This document shows positions 8,875-16,011 of a stretch of 32,668 bases of DNA, in pieces. The DNA is taken from positions 1 through 32,668 of the forward strand of contig CABXQD010000008.1 in assembly GCA_902514275.1 (NCBI GenBank), given 5' to 3'. The notes below the pieces were generated by a model, which did not search any database, was not told where the DNA came from, and saw only the letters and a program-made list of their open reading frames with translations. Every line of letters starts with the position of its first letter. Position 1 is the first letter of the stretch. The position numbers were made by a program, and so were the translations under genes. Source of the DNA: an uncultured marine group I thaumarchaeote. Lineage in GTDB: Archaea > Thermoproteota > Nitrososphaeria > Nitrososphaerales > Nitrosopumilaceae.

Positions 8875-9969
8875 GTGCCGGGAAGTTCTATTGGCCAGCG
8901 TCTTGTTTTAACAAGTTTTGGTGAAAGTCATGGAAGATCAATTGGAGCAGTTTTAGATGGATGTCCTGCAGGATTAGAAATAAATGAAAAAGAAATCCAA
9001 GACATGTTAAATCTAAGAAAGCCAGGTCAAAATATAATTTCCACACAAAGAAAAGAAGGAGACATCGTAGAAATAGTATCAGGAGTTTTTAAAGGATTTA
9101 CAACAGGAGCTCCAATAACCATGCTAATTTGGAATGCAGACCAAAAATCAAAAGATTATGAAAATTTAAAAACAAAACTTAGACCAGGTCATTCAGATTA
9201 TCCTGCAATGATGAAATATAATCAATTTAATGATCATCGAGGAGGAGGCAGATTTTCAGGAAGACTGACTGCAACACATGTGATGGGAGGAGCTATCGCA
9301 ATAAAATTATTGAAAGTTACATTAGGAATTGAAATTAATTCATTCACAACACAAATTGGAAAAATAAAGATGGAACAAGAATTTACTAAAAAAATGGCAA
9401 AAACAATTTATAAAAATGAAGTAAGATGTCCTGAAGAAAAAACAGCTAAAAAAATGAAAAAATCAATACTAAGTGCAAAGAAAAAAGGGGATTCATTAGG
9501 AGGAATTATTGAATCAATTGCAACAAATGTTCCAGTAGGTTTAGGAGAGCCAATTTTTAGTTCCTTAGAATCAGATTTGAGTAAAGCAATTTTTTCAATT
9601 CCATCGGTTAAAGGAATAGAATTTGGATCAGGATTTAGAGGTTCAGAGTTATTTGGTTCAGAAAATAATGATTTGTATACAATGAAAAGAGGGAAAGTAG
9701 TTACTAAAACAAATAACTCAGGAGGAATTTTAGGAGGAATTTCAAATGGCATGCCAATTACAATGAGAATTGCATTTAAACCAGCATCATCAATTGCACA
9801 AAAACAAGAAACAGTGGATATTAAAAATAAAAAAGATGCAGTGTTACAAGTCAAAGGAAGACACGATCCATGTGTAGTACCAAGAGCTGCACCAGTAGTC
9901 GACTCACTAGTAGCATTAACTATTGCAGATCATGCACTAATTACAGGTGCAATAAAACCTAGTTTGTAA
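8875..9969 (+). CDS. aroC: Chorismate synthase
   Basis: FMNH2-dependent 1,4-elimination of phosphate from EPSP to give chorismate. In 364 residues the family signatures are present: GQRLVLTSFGESHGRSIG near residues 7-24, DHRGGGRFSGR around 121-131, and the C-terminal RHDPCVVPRAAPVV. The start is GTG at 8875; the nearby ATG at 8871 is out of frame, and the TATA spacing supports the GTG. The chorismate mutase fusion gene starts 4 nt after its stop. Confidence 0.96.
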   Translation: MPGSSIGQRLVLTSFGESHGRSIGAVLDGCPAGLEINEKEIQDMLNLRKPGQNIISTQRKEGDIVEIVSGVFKGFTTGAPITMLIWNADQKSKDYENLKTKLRPGHSDYPAMMKYNQFNDHRGGGRFSGRLTATHVMGGAIAIKLLKVTLGIEINSFTTQIGKIKMEQEFTKKMAKTIYKNEVRCPEEKTAKKMKKSILSAKKKGDSLGGIIESIATNVPVGLGEPIFSSLESDLSKAIFSIPSVKGIEFGSGFRGSELFGSENNDLYTMKRGKVVTKTNNSGGILGGISNGMPITMRIAFKPASSIAQKQETVDIKNKKDAVLQVKGRHDPCVVPRAAPVVDSLVALTIADHALITGAIKPSL

Positions 9970-9973
9970 AAAA

Positions 9974-11341
9974 ATGTCCGACATTAACGATCTTAGAAAT
10001 AAAATGGATAAAGTCACATTAGAAATGATCAATTTATTAAAAACTAGAACAGATATTGCAAAAGAAATTGGCAAAGTTAAAAAAAATATAGGAAAAGGCA
10101 TCTCAGATGAAGAACGAGAAGGTAATTTACGAGGGAAAATTATAGAGTTATCAAAAGAAATAGAATTGGATGAAGCATTAGCATCAAAATTTTTAAATTT
10201 TTTATTAAATGAATCAATTAAAGTTCAATCTGAAAATAAACAAACGCATCTTTCAATATTTTTAAAAGCAAAATCATTGGAACAAAAAGGTGAAAAAATA
10301 ATCCACATGGAGGTAGGAGAACCAGATTTTTCACCACCGCAAATAGTAAAAAAATCACTCTCAGAAATTTTCGATAAAGGATTTATGAAATATGGTCAAG
10401 CAAAAGGAATGCCAATTTTTAGAGAAGCACTTGCAAATTATGTTTCAAAAAAATTTAATGTAAAAATAACGCAAGACAACATCATTGTAAGTCCAGGTGC
10501 AAGATTTTCAATTTTTTCAGCAATCAGCACATTACTAAACCCAGGAGATGAAATGATTGTGATTGAACCAGCATGGCCAGCATACAAAGATTGTGCATTA
10601 AATGCAGGAATAAAAGTAAGAACAATAAATACAACATTAGAAGAAAAGTGGGAACCGTCAATTGAACATATTGAAAACACAATTAATTCAAATACAAAAA
10701 TGATTGTTCTAAATTATCCAAATAACCCGACAGGGAAAATTTTACCAGAAAAATTACAAGATAAAATTATTGAAGTAGCAAAAGAAAATAACCTGTACGT
10801 ATTAAGTGATGAAATTTATTCGCAATATGCAAAAGCAAATTGGAAGAGCATTTTAAGCTACAATTATGAAAAAAGTATTGTAACACAATCATTTTCAAAA
10901 TCACATGCCATGACAGGGTTCAGAGTAGGATATGCAATAACATCAAAACAAATCATAGAAAAAATGATCAAGTTAGAAGCACTTTGTTTAACAAATGTTT
11001 CAGAACCAATTCAATATGTTGCAATGAAGGCATTAGAAGCAGATACCACAAATAATTCCAAAATAATTCAAAACAGACTTGATATGTTATCTGAAAAAGC
11101 CAAAGAAATGGGATTAGAATTCATTATTCCGGATGGAGCCATGTATATTTTTGCAAAAATTAATCAAAAAGATTTTGACGGAGTAAAATTTGCCAATAAC
11201 TCACTAGAAAAGGGCATAGCAGTTGCACCAGGAGAAGGATTTGGAAATTATAAGAATTTCATCAGAATATCAGCATGTCAAGACAAAAAAACACTAATGG
11301 AAGGAATGGTTATACTAGGCAATATCATGAGGGAAACATAG
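9974..11341 (+). CDS. Chorismate mutase (AroQ) - class I/II aminotransferase fusion
   Basis: Two enzymes in one 455-residue chain. Residues 1-90 form an AroQ-type helical chorismate mutase (LRNKMDKVTLEMINLLKTRT with R25, then GKVKK), which makes prephenate. Residues 95-455 form a PLP fold-type I aminotransferase: VGEPDFSPP, YGQAKGMPIFREAL, NYPNNPTGK (248-255), SDEIYSQY and the PLP lysine K309 in SFSKSHAMTGFRVGY. The partner domain probably transaminates prephenate to arogenate or 4-hydroxyphenylpyruvate to tyrosine; sequence alone does not decide. Next comes tyrA, sharing one base (TAGTG), so chorismate-to-tyrosine is encoded by two adjacent genes. Confidence 0.9.
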   Translation: MSDINDLRNKMDKVTLEMINLLKTRTDIAKEIGKVKKNIGKGISDEEREGNLRGKIIELSKEIELDEALASKFLNFLLNESIKVQSENKQTHLSIFLKAKSLEQKGEKIIHMEVGEPDFSPPQIVKKSLSEIFDKGFMKYGQAKGMPIFREALANYVSKKFNVKITQDNIIVSPGARFSIFSAISTLLNPGDEMIVIEPAWPAYKDCALNAGIKVRTINTTLEEKWEPSIEHIENTINSNTKMIVLNYPNNPTGKILPEKLQDKIIEVAKENNLYVLSDEIYSQYAKANWKSILSYNYEKSIVTQSFSKSHAMTGFRVGYAITSKQIIEKMIKLEALCLTNVSEPIQYVAMKALEADTTNNSKIIQNRLDMLSEKAKEMGLEFIIPDGAMYIFAKINQKDFDGVKFANNSLEKGIAVAPGEGFGNYKNFIRISACQDKKTLMEGMVILGNIMRET

Positions 11342-12192
11342 TGAAAAAATTAACAGTGATTGGGGCAGGAGGTCAAATGGGCCAATGGTTTACAAAATAT
11401 TTTTCAGGTTCAGATTATGAAGTAACAGGATACGACACAGAAAGTAAAAGTTTTGGAAAAGGCATACTAGTATCAGAATCATTAGTTGGTGCAATTTTAA
11501 AAGCAGATTATGTTGTTTTATGTACACCAACTAGAAGAACACCAGAAATAATTAGACTTATTGCAAAAGAGATGAAAAGAGGAACATATCTTATTGAAAT
11601 TTCATCAGAGAAATCTAAAGTTGTTTCGTCATTATCTAAAATGCCAGATAAAATTAACCCAATTTGCATTCATCCAATGTTTGGTCCAGGAATTAAAACA
11701 ATAAAAGGTCAAAACATTATTTCAGTTCCAATTAAAGATGCAAAAAAAGAATTGACTGTTGCAAAAACACTATTTGATGGAGCAAATTTTGTTACAATTG
11801 ATGCAATAGAGCATGATAAAAAAATTGCAGTGATTTTAGGATTAACTCATCTAATGAATTTAGTATTTGCAAATATTATTTCCAAAGATGAAAAAATGTT
11901 ACTAACAGAAAAAATGTCAGGTACAACATTTAGAGTACAAAAAACGTTAGCAGAGAGCATCATGACAGAAACTCCAGAATTAATTGAAACAATTATTGCC
12001 AATCCAGAAATTAGAAGAGTTGCAGAAGAATTATGGAAAGATATAGGAAGATTACTTACATCAGTTCAAGAATCAAAAACAGAAGAAGTAATTGAATATA
12101 TTAAAAATTGCCAAGAAAGATTATCAAAACATACAGATCTTGATGAGTCATACAAAAAACTCTCAAAGATGGTTAAATCTGTTGAAAAATAA
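11341..12192 (+). CDS. tyrA: Prephenate/arogenate dehydrogenase
   Basis: Oxidative decarboxylation of prephenate (or arogenate) on the way to tyrosine. From the GTG at 11341 it has 283 residues. The Rossmann loop GAGGQMG is at 8-14. D32 in GYDTE at the end of strand two suggests NAD rather than NADP. The catalytic histidine is H111 in CIHPMFGPG. A frame open further upstream (to 11275) lies inside the preceding gene; the GTG overlapping its stop puts the Rossmann strand at the terminus and is preferred. Whether the substrate is prephenate or arogenate depends on the aminotransferase in the previous gene. No pheA-type gene follows. Confidence 0.9.
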   Translation: MKKLTVIGAGGQMGQWFTKYFSGSDYEVTGYDTESKSFGKGILVSESLVGAILKADYVVLCTPTRRTPEIIRLIAKEMKRGTYLIEISSEKSKVVSSLSKMPDKINPICIHPMFGPGIKTIKGQNIISVPIKDAKKELTVAKTLFDGANFVTIDAIEHDKKIAVILGLTHLMNLVFANIISKDEKMLLTEKMSGTTFRVQKTLAESIMTETPELIETIIANPEIRRVAEELWKDIGRLLTSVQESKTEEVIEYIKNCQERLSKHTDLDESYKKLSKMVKSVEK

Positions 12193-12197
12193 ACAGA

Positions 12198-12602
12198 ATG
12201 CAGTCAACAAGGATAGTTACATCATTTATTAAAAATAATAATAAAATCTTAATTCTAAAAAGAAGTAATAAAGTTAGATCAATGAAAGGACGATGGTCAG
12301 GAATTAGTGGGATAATAGAAAATAATGAAAATCCAACAGAAAGAGCAATAATTGAAATTTTTGAAGAAGTAGGCATCAAAAAGGATGAAATAACTTTAAT
12401 CAAAGAGAAAGAGAAAATGAAAGTTTCATCACCCCAATATCAAAATCATGAGTGGGAAGTATTTTCATTTTTATTTGAAACAAAAAAAATGGAAATTAAA
12501 TTAAATTGGGAAAATTCAGAATTTAGATGGATTAAAGTTGATGAATTAAAAAATTATGAAACAGTTCCTAGTTTAGATAAAATATTATTCAACTTGTTGT
12601 AA
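12198..12602 (+). CDS. Nudix hydrolase with a degenerate Nudix box
   Basis: A 134-residue single-domain Nudix protein. The box runs from G38 to I60 (GX5EX7-X-EUXEEXGU): G38, E44, E53, E56, E57 and G59 are present, but the arginine of REUXEE is isoleucine (I52). The metal-binding glutamates remain, so hydrolysis is still plausible, with altered geometry. The upstream MQSTRIVTSF strand and GRWSGISG segment fit the family. It starts 5 nt after tyrA and probably shares its transcript; its tail overlaps thiC by 18 bp on the other strand. The substrate is unknown. Confidence 0.85.
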   Translation: MQSTRIVTSFIKNNNKILILKRSNKVRSMKGRWSGISGIIENNENPTERAIIEIFEEVGIKKDEITLIKEKEKMKVSSPQYQNHEWEVFSFLFETKKMEIKLNWENSEFRWIKVDELKNYETVPSLDKILFNLL

Positions 12603-13913
12603 ATTTTTATTTTCTTTATCATATTTTTTTTGTTGAGGCAACATCATGTAAACACATGCACCGCCACACATAGTACAAGGTACATTATTTCCAGGATGTT
12701 GTCCCGTTCTACTATGAATTTTTGCGGCTTCTTCAGGATCAATAGATAATGCAAGTTGTTTTTCCCAATCCAACGTACGTCTAGCTTCAGTCATTTCCAT
12801 ATCCCATTTAATGGCCTTATCACGTATTTTTACAAGATCACCAGCATGAGCTGCAATTCTATATGCAATCAATCCAGCTTTAACTTCTTCTGCATTTGGC
12901 AATGCTAAATGTTCAGAAGGAGTAAGATAACATAAAAGATCAACACCTTCACTTGCTGAAATTGCTGCACCAATTGCACTTGCAATATGATCATGACCAG
13001 ATGCAACATCAGTAACTAAAGGTCCAAGAACATAGTAAGGAACATCACCAATAAGAGATTTAGCTAATCTAACATTTGCTGCCACTTCATTTAATGGAAC
13101 ATGTCCAGGTCCTTCAACCATAACTTGTACATCATTTTCATGAGCTCTCTTTGTTAATTGAGAGATATTGATCATTTCCTGAACTTGTAATTCATCATGT
13201 GAATCCAAAATTGAGCCAGGTCTAAGGGCATCACCAAGACTAAAAGTAACATCATATTTTTTGGCAATTTCCATCATGTAATCATAATGAGTGATGTAAG
13301 GATTTTCTTTATCATGTTTTAACATCCAAGCAGCAGTTATTGTACCACCTTTGCTTACAACCCCACCATATCTTTGAACTTTAAGAATTCTTTTTGCAAT
13401 ATCTTTTGTAATGCCACAATGAATAGTAGTATAATCAACACCATCTTTAGCATTATTTTCAAATGCCTTAATGTAATCATCTTCAGTTAAATTTAATGGG
13501 TTTTTGTGAACTTCAACACCATAGTTATAAGCTTCATAAATCGGAACAGTTCCAAAAGTAATGGGCGCAGTATCCATTAATGTTTGACGTATTTTTTTTA
13601 CATCGCCGCCATCACTAAGATCCATCATAGTATCTGCATGATACTTTATTGCAACTTTAGCTTTTTCAATCTCTTCATCTAAATTTACATTTAATGTGGA
13701 AGTTCCAATATTCACATTAACTTTAGTTTTCAGACCTTTACCAATTCCAACATTGTGAATTTTTTGAGGTCGAACATTATTACTAGGAATTATAATTGAA
13801 CCTCGAGCAATTTTAGGGATTAACCAATCAAGTGAAACATCTTCATCTTTAGCAACTTGTTTCATTTCATCAGTAGCAACACCACGACGTGCAGAAGTCA
13901 TTTGAGTAGTCAT
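12585..13913 (-). CDS. thiC: Phosphomethylpyrimidine synthase (HMP-P synthase)
   Basis: Radical SAM enzyme that rearranges 5-aminoimidazole ribotide to hydroxymethylpyrimidine phosphate for thiamine. The 442 residues correspond to the short form without the long bacterial N-terminal extension. The barrel core is clear (VEGPGHVPLNEV, YYVLGPLVTDVASGHDHI, CYLTPSEHLALP). The C-terminal cluster motif reads CTMCGGAC, i.e. CX2CX3C, one residue shorter than the CX2CX4C described for bacterial ThiC. The start is ATG 13913, 27 nt from a minus-strand TTTAAA (13937-13943), so the message looks leaderless, with no room for a TPP riboswitch. Confidence 0.95.
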   Translation of the reverse strand: MTTQMTSARRGVATDEMKQVAKDEDVSLDWLIPKIARGSIIIPSNNVRPQKIHNVGIGKGLKTKVNVNIGTSTLNVNLDEEIEKAKVAIKYHADTMMDLSDGGDVKKIRQTLMDTAPITFGTVPIYEAYNYGVEVHKNPLNLTEDDYIKAFENNAKDGVDYTTIHCGITKDIAKRILKVQRYGGVVSKGGTITAAWMLKHDKENPYITHYDYMMEIAKKYDVTFSLGDALRPGSILDSHDELQVQEMINISQLTKRAHENDVQVMVEGPGHVPLNEVAANVRLAKSLIGDVPYYVLGPLVTDVASGHDHIASAIGAAISASEGVDLLCYLTPSEHLALPNAEEVKAGLIAYRIAAHAGDLVKIRDKAIKWDMEMTEARRTLDWEKQLALSIDPEEAAKIHSRTGQHPGNNVPCTMCGGACVYMMLPQQKKYDKENKNLQQVE

Positions 13914-13936
13914 AAGTGAATGTAGTTTTTACCTGA

Positions 13937-13943
13937 TTTAAAC
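13937..13943 (-). promoter_or_regulatory. TATA box for thiC
   Basis: On the minus strand GTTTAAATC is centred 27 nt upstream of the thiC ATG. The 125 nt between thiC and the small ORF at 14039 hold only these promoter elements. Confidence 0.45.
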
Positions 13944-14011
13944 AATAGTGAAATTAATTTAAAAATTAGAACGAATTAGGATTAGCACTATATTAATAAA
14001 TTAATAAAATG

Positions 14012-14020
14012 TTATATTTT
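14012..14020 (+). promoter_or_regulatory. TATA box for the 32-residue Cys-finger ORF
   Basis: TTATATTTT is centred 23-24 nt before the ATG at 14039, consistent with a leaderless message. Confidence 0.4.
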
Positions 14021-14038
14021 CAAAATACTATACTATGT

Positions 14039-14137
14039 ATGAAAACAATCAGAGAATGCATTCATTGTGGTAGAGAATTTTACAGTATAAAAGATGAATT
14101 TTGCTCAAATAATTGTGTAACACAATCTTCAAGTTAA
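14039..14137 (+). CDS. 32-residue putative zinc-finger protein
   Basis: ATG AAA ACA ATC opens a 32-codon frame, with a TATA-like box at the expected distance. The peptide has two knuckles: CIHCGREF (C7, C10) and FCSNNC (C22, C26), joined by YSIKDE. The CxxCGxxF...FCSxxC pattern is that of a minimal treble-clef or zinc-knuckle finger, as in FCS-type and other tiny Cys proteins. Four ordered cysteines in so AT-rich a region are unlikely by chance. It lies between thiC and two minus-strand small genes. The function is unknown; binding of zinc and nucleic acid or protein is inferred from the motif. Confidence 0.6.
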   Translation: MKTIRECIHCGREFYSIKDEFCSNNCVTQSSS

Positions 14138-14142
14138 AATTA

Positions 14143-14367
14143 TTAAATTAAATTAAACTCTTGTTCAAAAATCAATTTTTCAGATTTAATTTTAGAAATT
14201 CTTTGTAAAATAGGCTCAACAAGTCGTTCAGAATCAGAAGAATTTGTAAAATTTTGTCTAATTTCAAAAACTCTTTGAATTAATTCAAGTTCAGCAGAAA
14301 CTAAAGATTTGTAATTATTGAATTCAAAAACGGCAGGTTCAATACTGTTATTTTCTGAAGAATTCAT
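14143..14367 (-). CDS. Small hypothetical protein (helical)
   Basis: 74 residues from the ATG at 14367, which shares one base with the stop of the zinc-ribbon gene upstream (TAATG); a longer start at 14385 would overlap that gene by 19 bp and is less likely. The body is predicted helical by composition (ELELIQRVFEIRQNF, LQRISKIKSEKLIFEQEF), with no cysteines. The coupling suggests that it works with, or is co-regulated with, the zinc-ribbon protein. No family recognised. Confidence 0.7.
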   Translation of the reverse strand: MNSSENNSIEPAVFEFNNYKSLVSAELELIQRVFEIRQNFTNSSDSERLVEPILQRISKIKSEKLIFEQEFNLI

Positions 14368-14558
14368 TATCGAGGAGGACTCCAAGTTTCTTCCATATTA
14401 TCATCAGTATTTTCAGAAACAAAAATTTTTTTTCCACATTTAAAACATTGCCAGAGAAATTTTCCGTTCTTTTTTTCTTGATATTGCATAGGGAGTAAAC
14501 AGTTTGTGCATTGTAGTTGATCAGGAATTAAATCATCAGCCATAGGAATTTTACTCAC
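14367..14558 (-). CDS. Small zinc-ribbon protein
   Basis: 63 residues from a GTG at 14558, which lies 26 nt from a minus-strand TATA box (14579-14586). Two CxxC knuckles, CTNC (17-20) and CFKC (38-41), frame a ribbon of about 20 residues, as in TFIIS/RPA12-like or ribosomal ribbons. The tail is acidic and then WSPPR. It heads a two-gene unit with the 74-residue protein. A role in transcription or RNA binding is possible but not shown. Confidence 0.75.
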   Translation of the reverse strand: MSKIPMADDLIPDQLQCTNCLLPMQYQEKKNGKFLWQCFKCGKKIFVSENTDDNMEETWSPPR

Positions 14559-14578
14559 ATAAGAAAAAAGTTATTCAA

Positions 14579-14586
14579 GTATAAAA
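14579..14586 (-). promoter_or_regulatory. TATA box for the zinc-ribbon gene
   Basis: Minus-strand TTTTATAC is centred 25 nt upstream of the GTG at 14558. The spacing selects this GTG over the later in-frame ATG. Confidence 0.5.
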
Positions 14587-14659
14587 TAGATAGTATAAGA
14601 TCAAATTAAAAAAATGTATTAATGGAAAAATAGATTAGTGTTAAAAATTAGTAAATGAT

Positions 14660-15958
14660 GTGAATTTATTATCAATAGGAGGTTCAGATCCATCATCAGG
14701 AGCAGGAATTCAAAGTGACATTAAGACGTTTTCTAAATTAAATGTGCATGGGTTATCAGTTATTACCGCAATTACAGGGCAAAACACTTCAAATTTTGGA
14801 ATGGTTGAATCAGTATCAAAAAATATTTTAGAAAATCAACTAGAATCAGTACTTACAGACTTTAAAATTGATGGAATAAAAATTGGAATGGTTTACAATT
14901 CAGAAATTATTAAAACAATCCACCATTATCTAAAAAAAATAAAAATACCAATTATTGTAGACCCTGTAATTAAATCAACCACAGGAGGAATGCTTATAGA
15001 AAAATCAGCCATTGTTGATTTTAAAAAATTCATCATTCCCCTTGCAACAATTATTACTCCAAACAAATTTGAGGCAGAAATTTTAACAAAAATGAAAATT
15101 AATACAAAAAATACGCCTGAAAAAATTGCCAAAATGATTCAAAAAATGGGTGCAAAAAATGTAGTAATTACAGGAGTCGAGGTTAAGAATAAAAAAATAT
15201 CAGATTTTGTTTTAGAGACAAATAAAAAATATTTTCTTAAAGATGAAAATATTTTAAAAATAAATCGTGGGAGTGGTGGAATTCATTCAGCAGTAGCATT
15301 GTACGGGATAGTTAAAAATAAAAAAATTAAGAAATCATTAGAATTTGCTAAAAAAAATACATTAGATTCAATTAAAAATTCAAAAAAAATAGGTAAAGGC
15401 TTTGTAATTACAAATGCAATGGAATCAGATGTTAAAAAAATAGAATTATCAAACGCAATTAATGAATTTACTAAAATAGAGAATATTTTTGAAAATATTC
15501 CAGAATGTCAAACAAATTTTGTCTATTCAGAAAAAAAACCAAAGTCAATTAAAGAAGTACTTGGAATTTCTGGAAGAATTGTTAAAGCTGGAAAAGAAGT
15601 AATGGTTGCAGGCCATTTAACATATGGAGGTTCAAAACATGTTGCAACAGCATTGTTAATAGTTAATAAAAAATTTCCAAATATTCAATCTGCAATTAAT
15701 TTAAAATATAAAAAAGAAACAATATCTAAAATAAAAAAAATAAAATGGAGTACATATGATTATGATAGAACTCAAGAACCACAAAATATCAAAAAAAAAG
15801 GGTCAAGTATAGAATGGGGGGTAAAAAATGCGATTAAAAATTCAAAAAAATTGCCAGATATAATTTACCATAAAGGGGATTTTGGGAAAGAACCAATGAT
15901 AATATTATTTGCAGAATCTCCAGAAGAAGTAATAAAAAAAATTCTGAAAATTATTTAA
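14660..15958 (+). CDS. thiDN: ThiDN: HMP/HMP-P kinase fused to ThiN thiamine-phosphate synthase
   Basis: Bifunctional thiamine enzyme of 432 residues. Residues 1 to about 245 are ThiD, a ribokinase-fold kinase phosphorylating HMP and HMP-P: GGSDPSSGAGIQSDIKTF (7-24), DPVIKSTTGGMLI, TPNKFEAEIL and the anion hole near NRGSGGIHS. Residues about 255-432 are ThiN, the archaeal thiamine-phosphate synthase that replaces ThiE (ISGRIVKAGKEVMVAGHLTYGGSKH, YDRTQEP). In the kinase half the usual GTGC anion-hole motif reads GSGG, so the catalytic Cys is missing. That is known in some ThiD relatives and may reduce the first kinase step. The start is GTG at 14660. It complements thiC, 750 bp away. Confidence 0.92.
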   Translation: MNLLSIGGSDPSSGAGIQSDIKTFSKLNVHGLSVITAITGQNTSNFGMVESVSKNILENQLESVLTDFKIDGIKIGMVYNSEIIKTIHHYLKKIKIPIIVDPVIKSTTGGMLIEKSAIVDFKKFIIPLATIITPNKFEAEILTKMKINTKNTPEKIAKMIQKMGAKNVVITGVEVKNKKISDFVLETNKKYFLKDENILKINRGSGGIHSAVALYGIVKNKKIKKSLEFAKKNTLDSIKNSKKIGKGFVITNAMESDVKKIELSNAINEFTKIENIFENIPECQTNFVYSEKKPKSIKEVLGISGRIVKAGKEVMVAGHLTYGGSKHVATALLIVNKKFPNIQSAINLKYKKETISKIKKIKWSTYDYDRTQEPQNIKKKGSSIEWGVKNAIKNSKKLPDIIYHKGDFGKEPMIILFAESPEEVIKKILKII

Positions 15959-15964
15959 AAAAAA

Positions 15965-15976
15965 GATAAATTTATC
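15965..15976. other. 12-bp perfect palindrome GATAAATTTATC
   Basis: A perfect inverted repeat immediately upstream of the TATA box of the nucleotidyltransferase gene and 6 bp after the thiDN stop. It could be an operator or part of the thiDN 3' end; AT-rich background makes chance occurrence possible. Confidence 0.3.
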
Positions 15977-15982
15977 CTTGAA

Positions 15983-15991
15983 CATAAATAC
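15983..15991 (+). promoter_or_regulatory. TATA box for the nucleotidyltransferase gene
   Basis: CATAAATAC is centred 25 nt before the GTG at 16012. Confidence 0.5.
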
Positions 15992-16011
15992 TCAAATTTG
16001 AAATAATATTT

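Noticed and set aside
11275-11340. Upstream start for tyrA
   Set aside because: It lies inside the aminotransferase gene, and the GTG at 11341 places the Rossmann motif at the usual distance from the terminus.
13914-14038. TPP riboswitch upstream of thiC
   Set aside because: The thiC TATA box is 27 nt from the ATG, leaving no 5' leader, and no thi-box-like conserved segments are visible.
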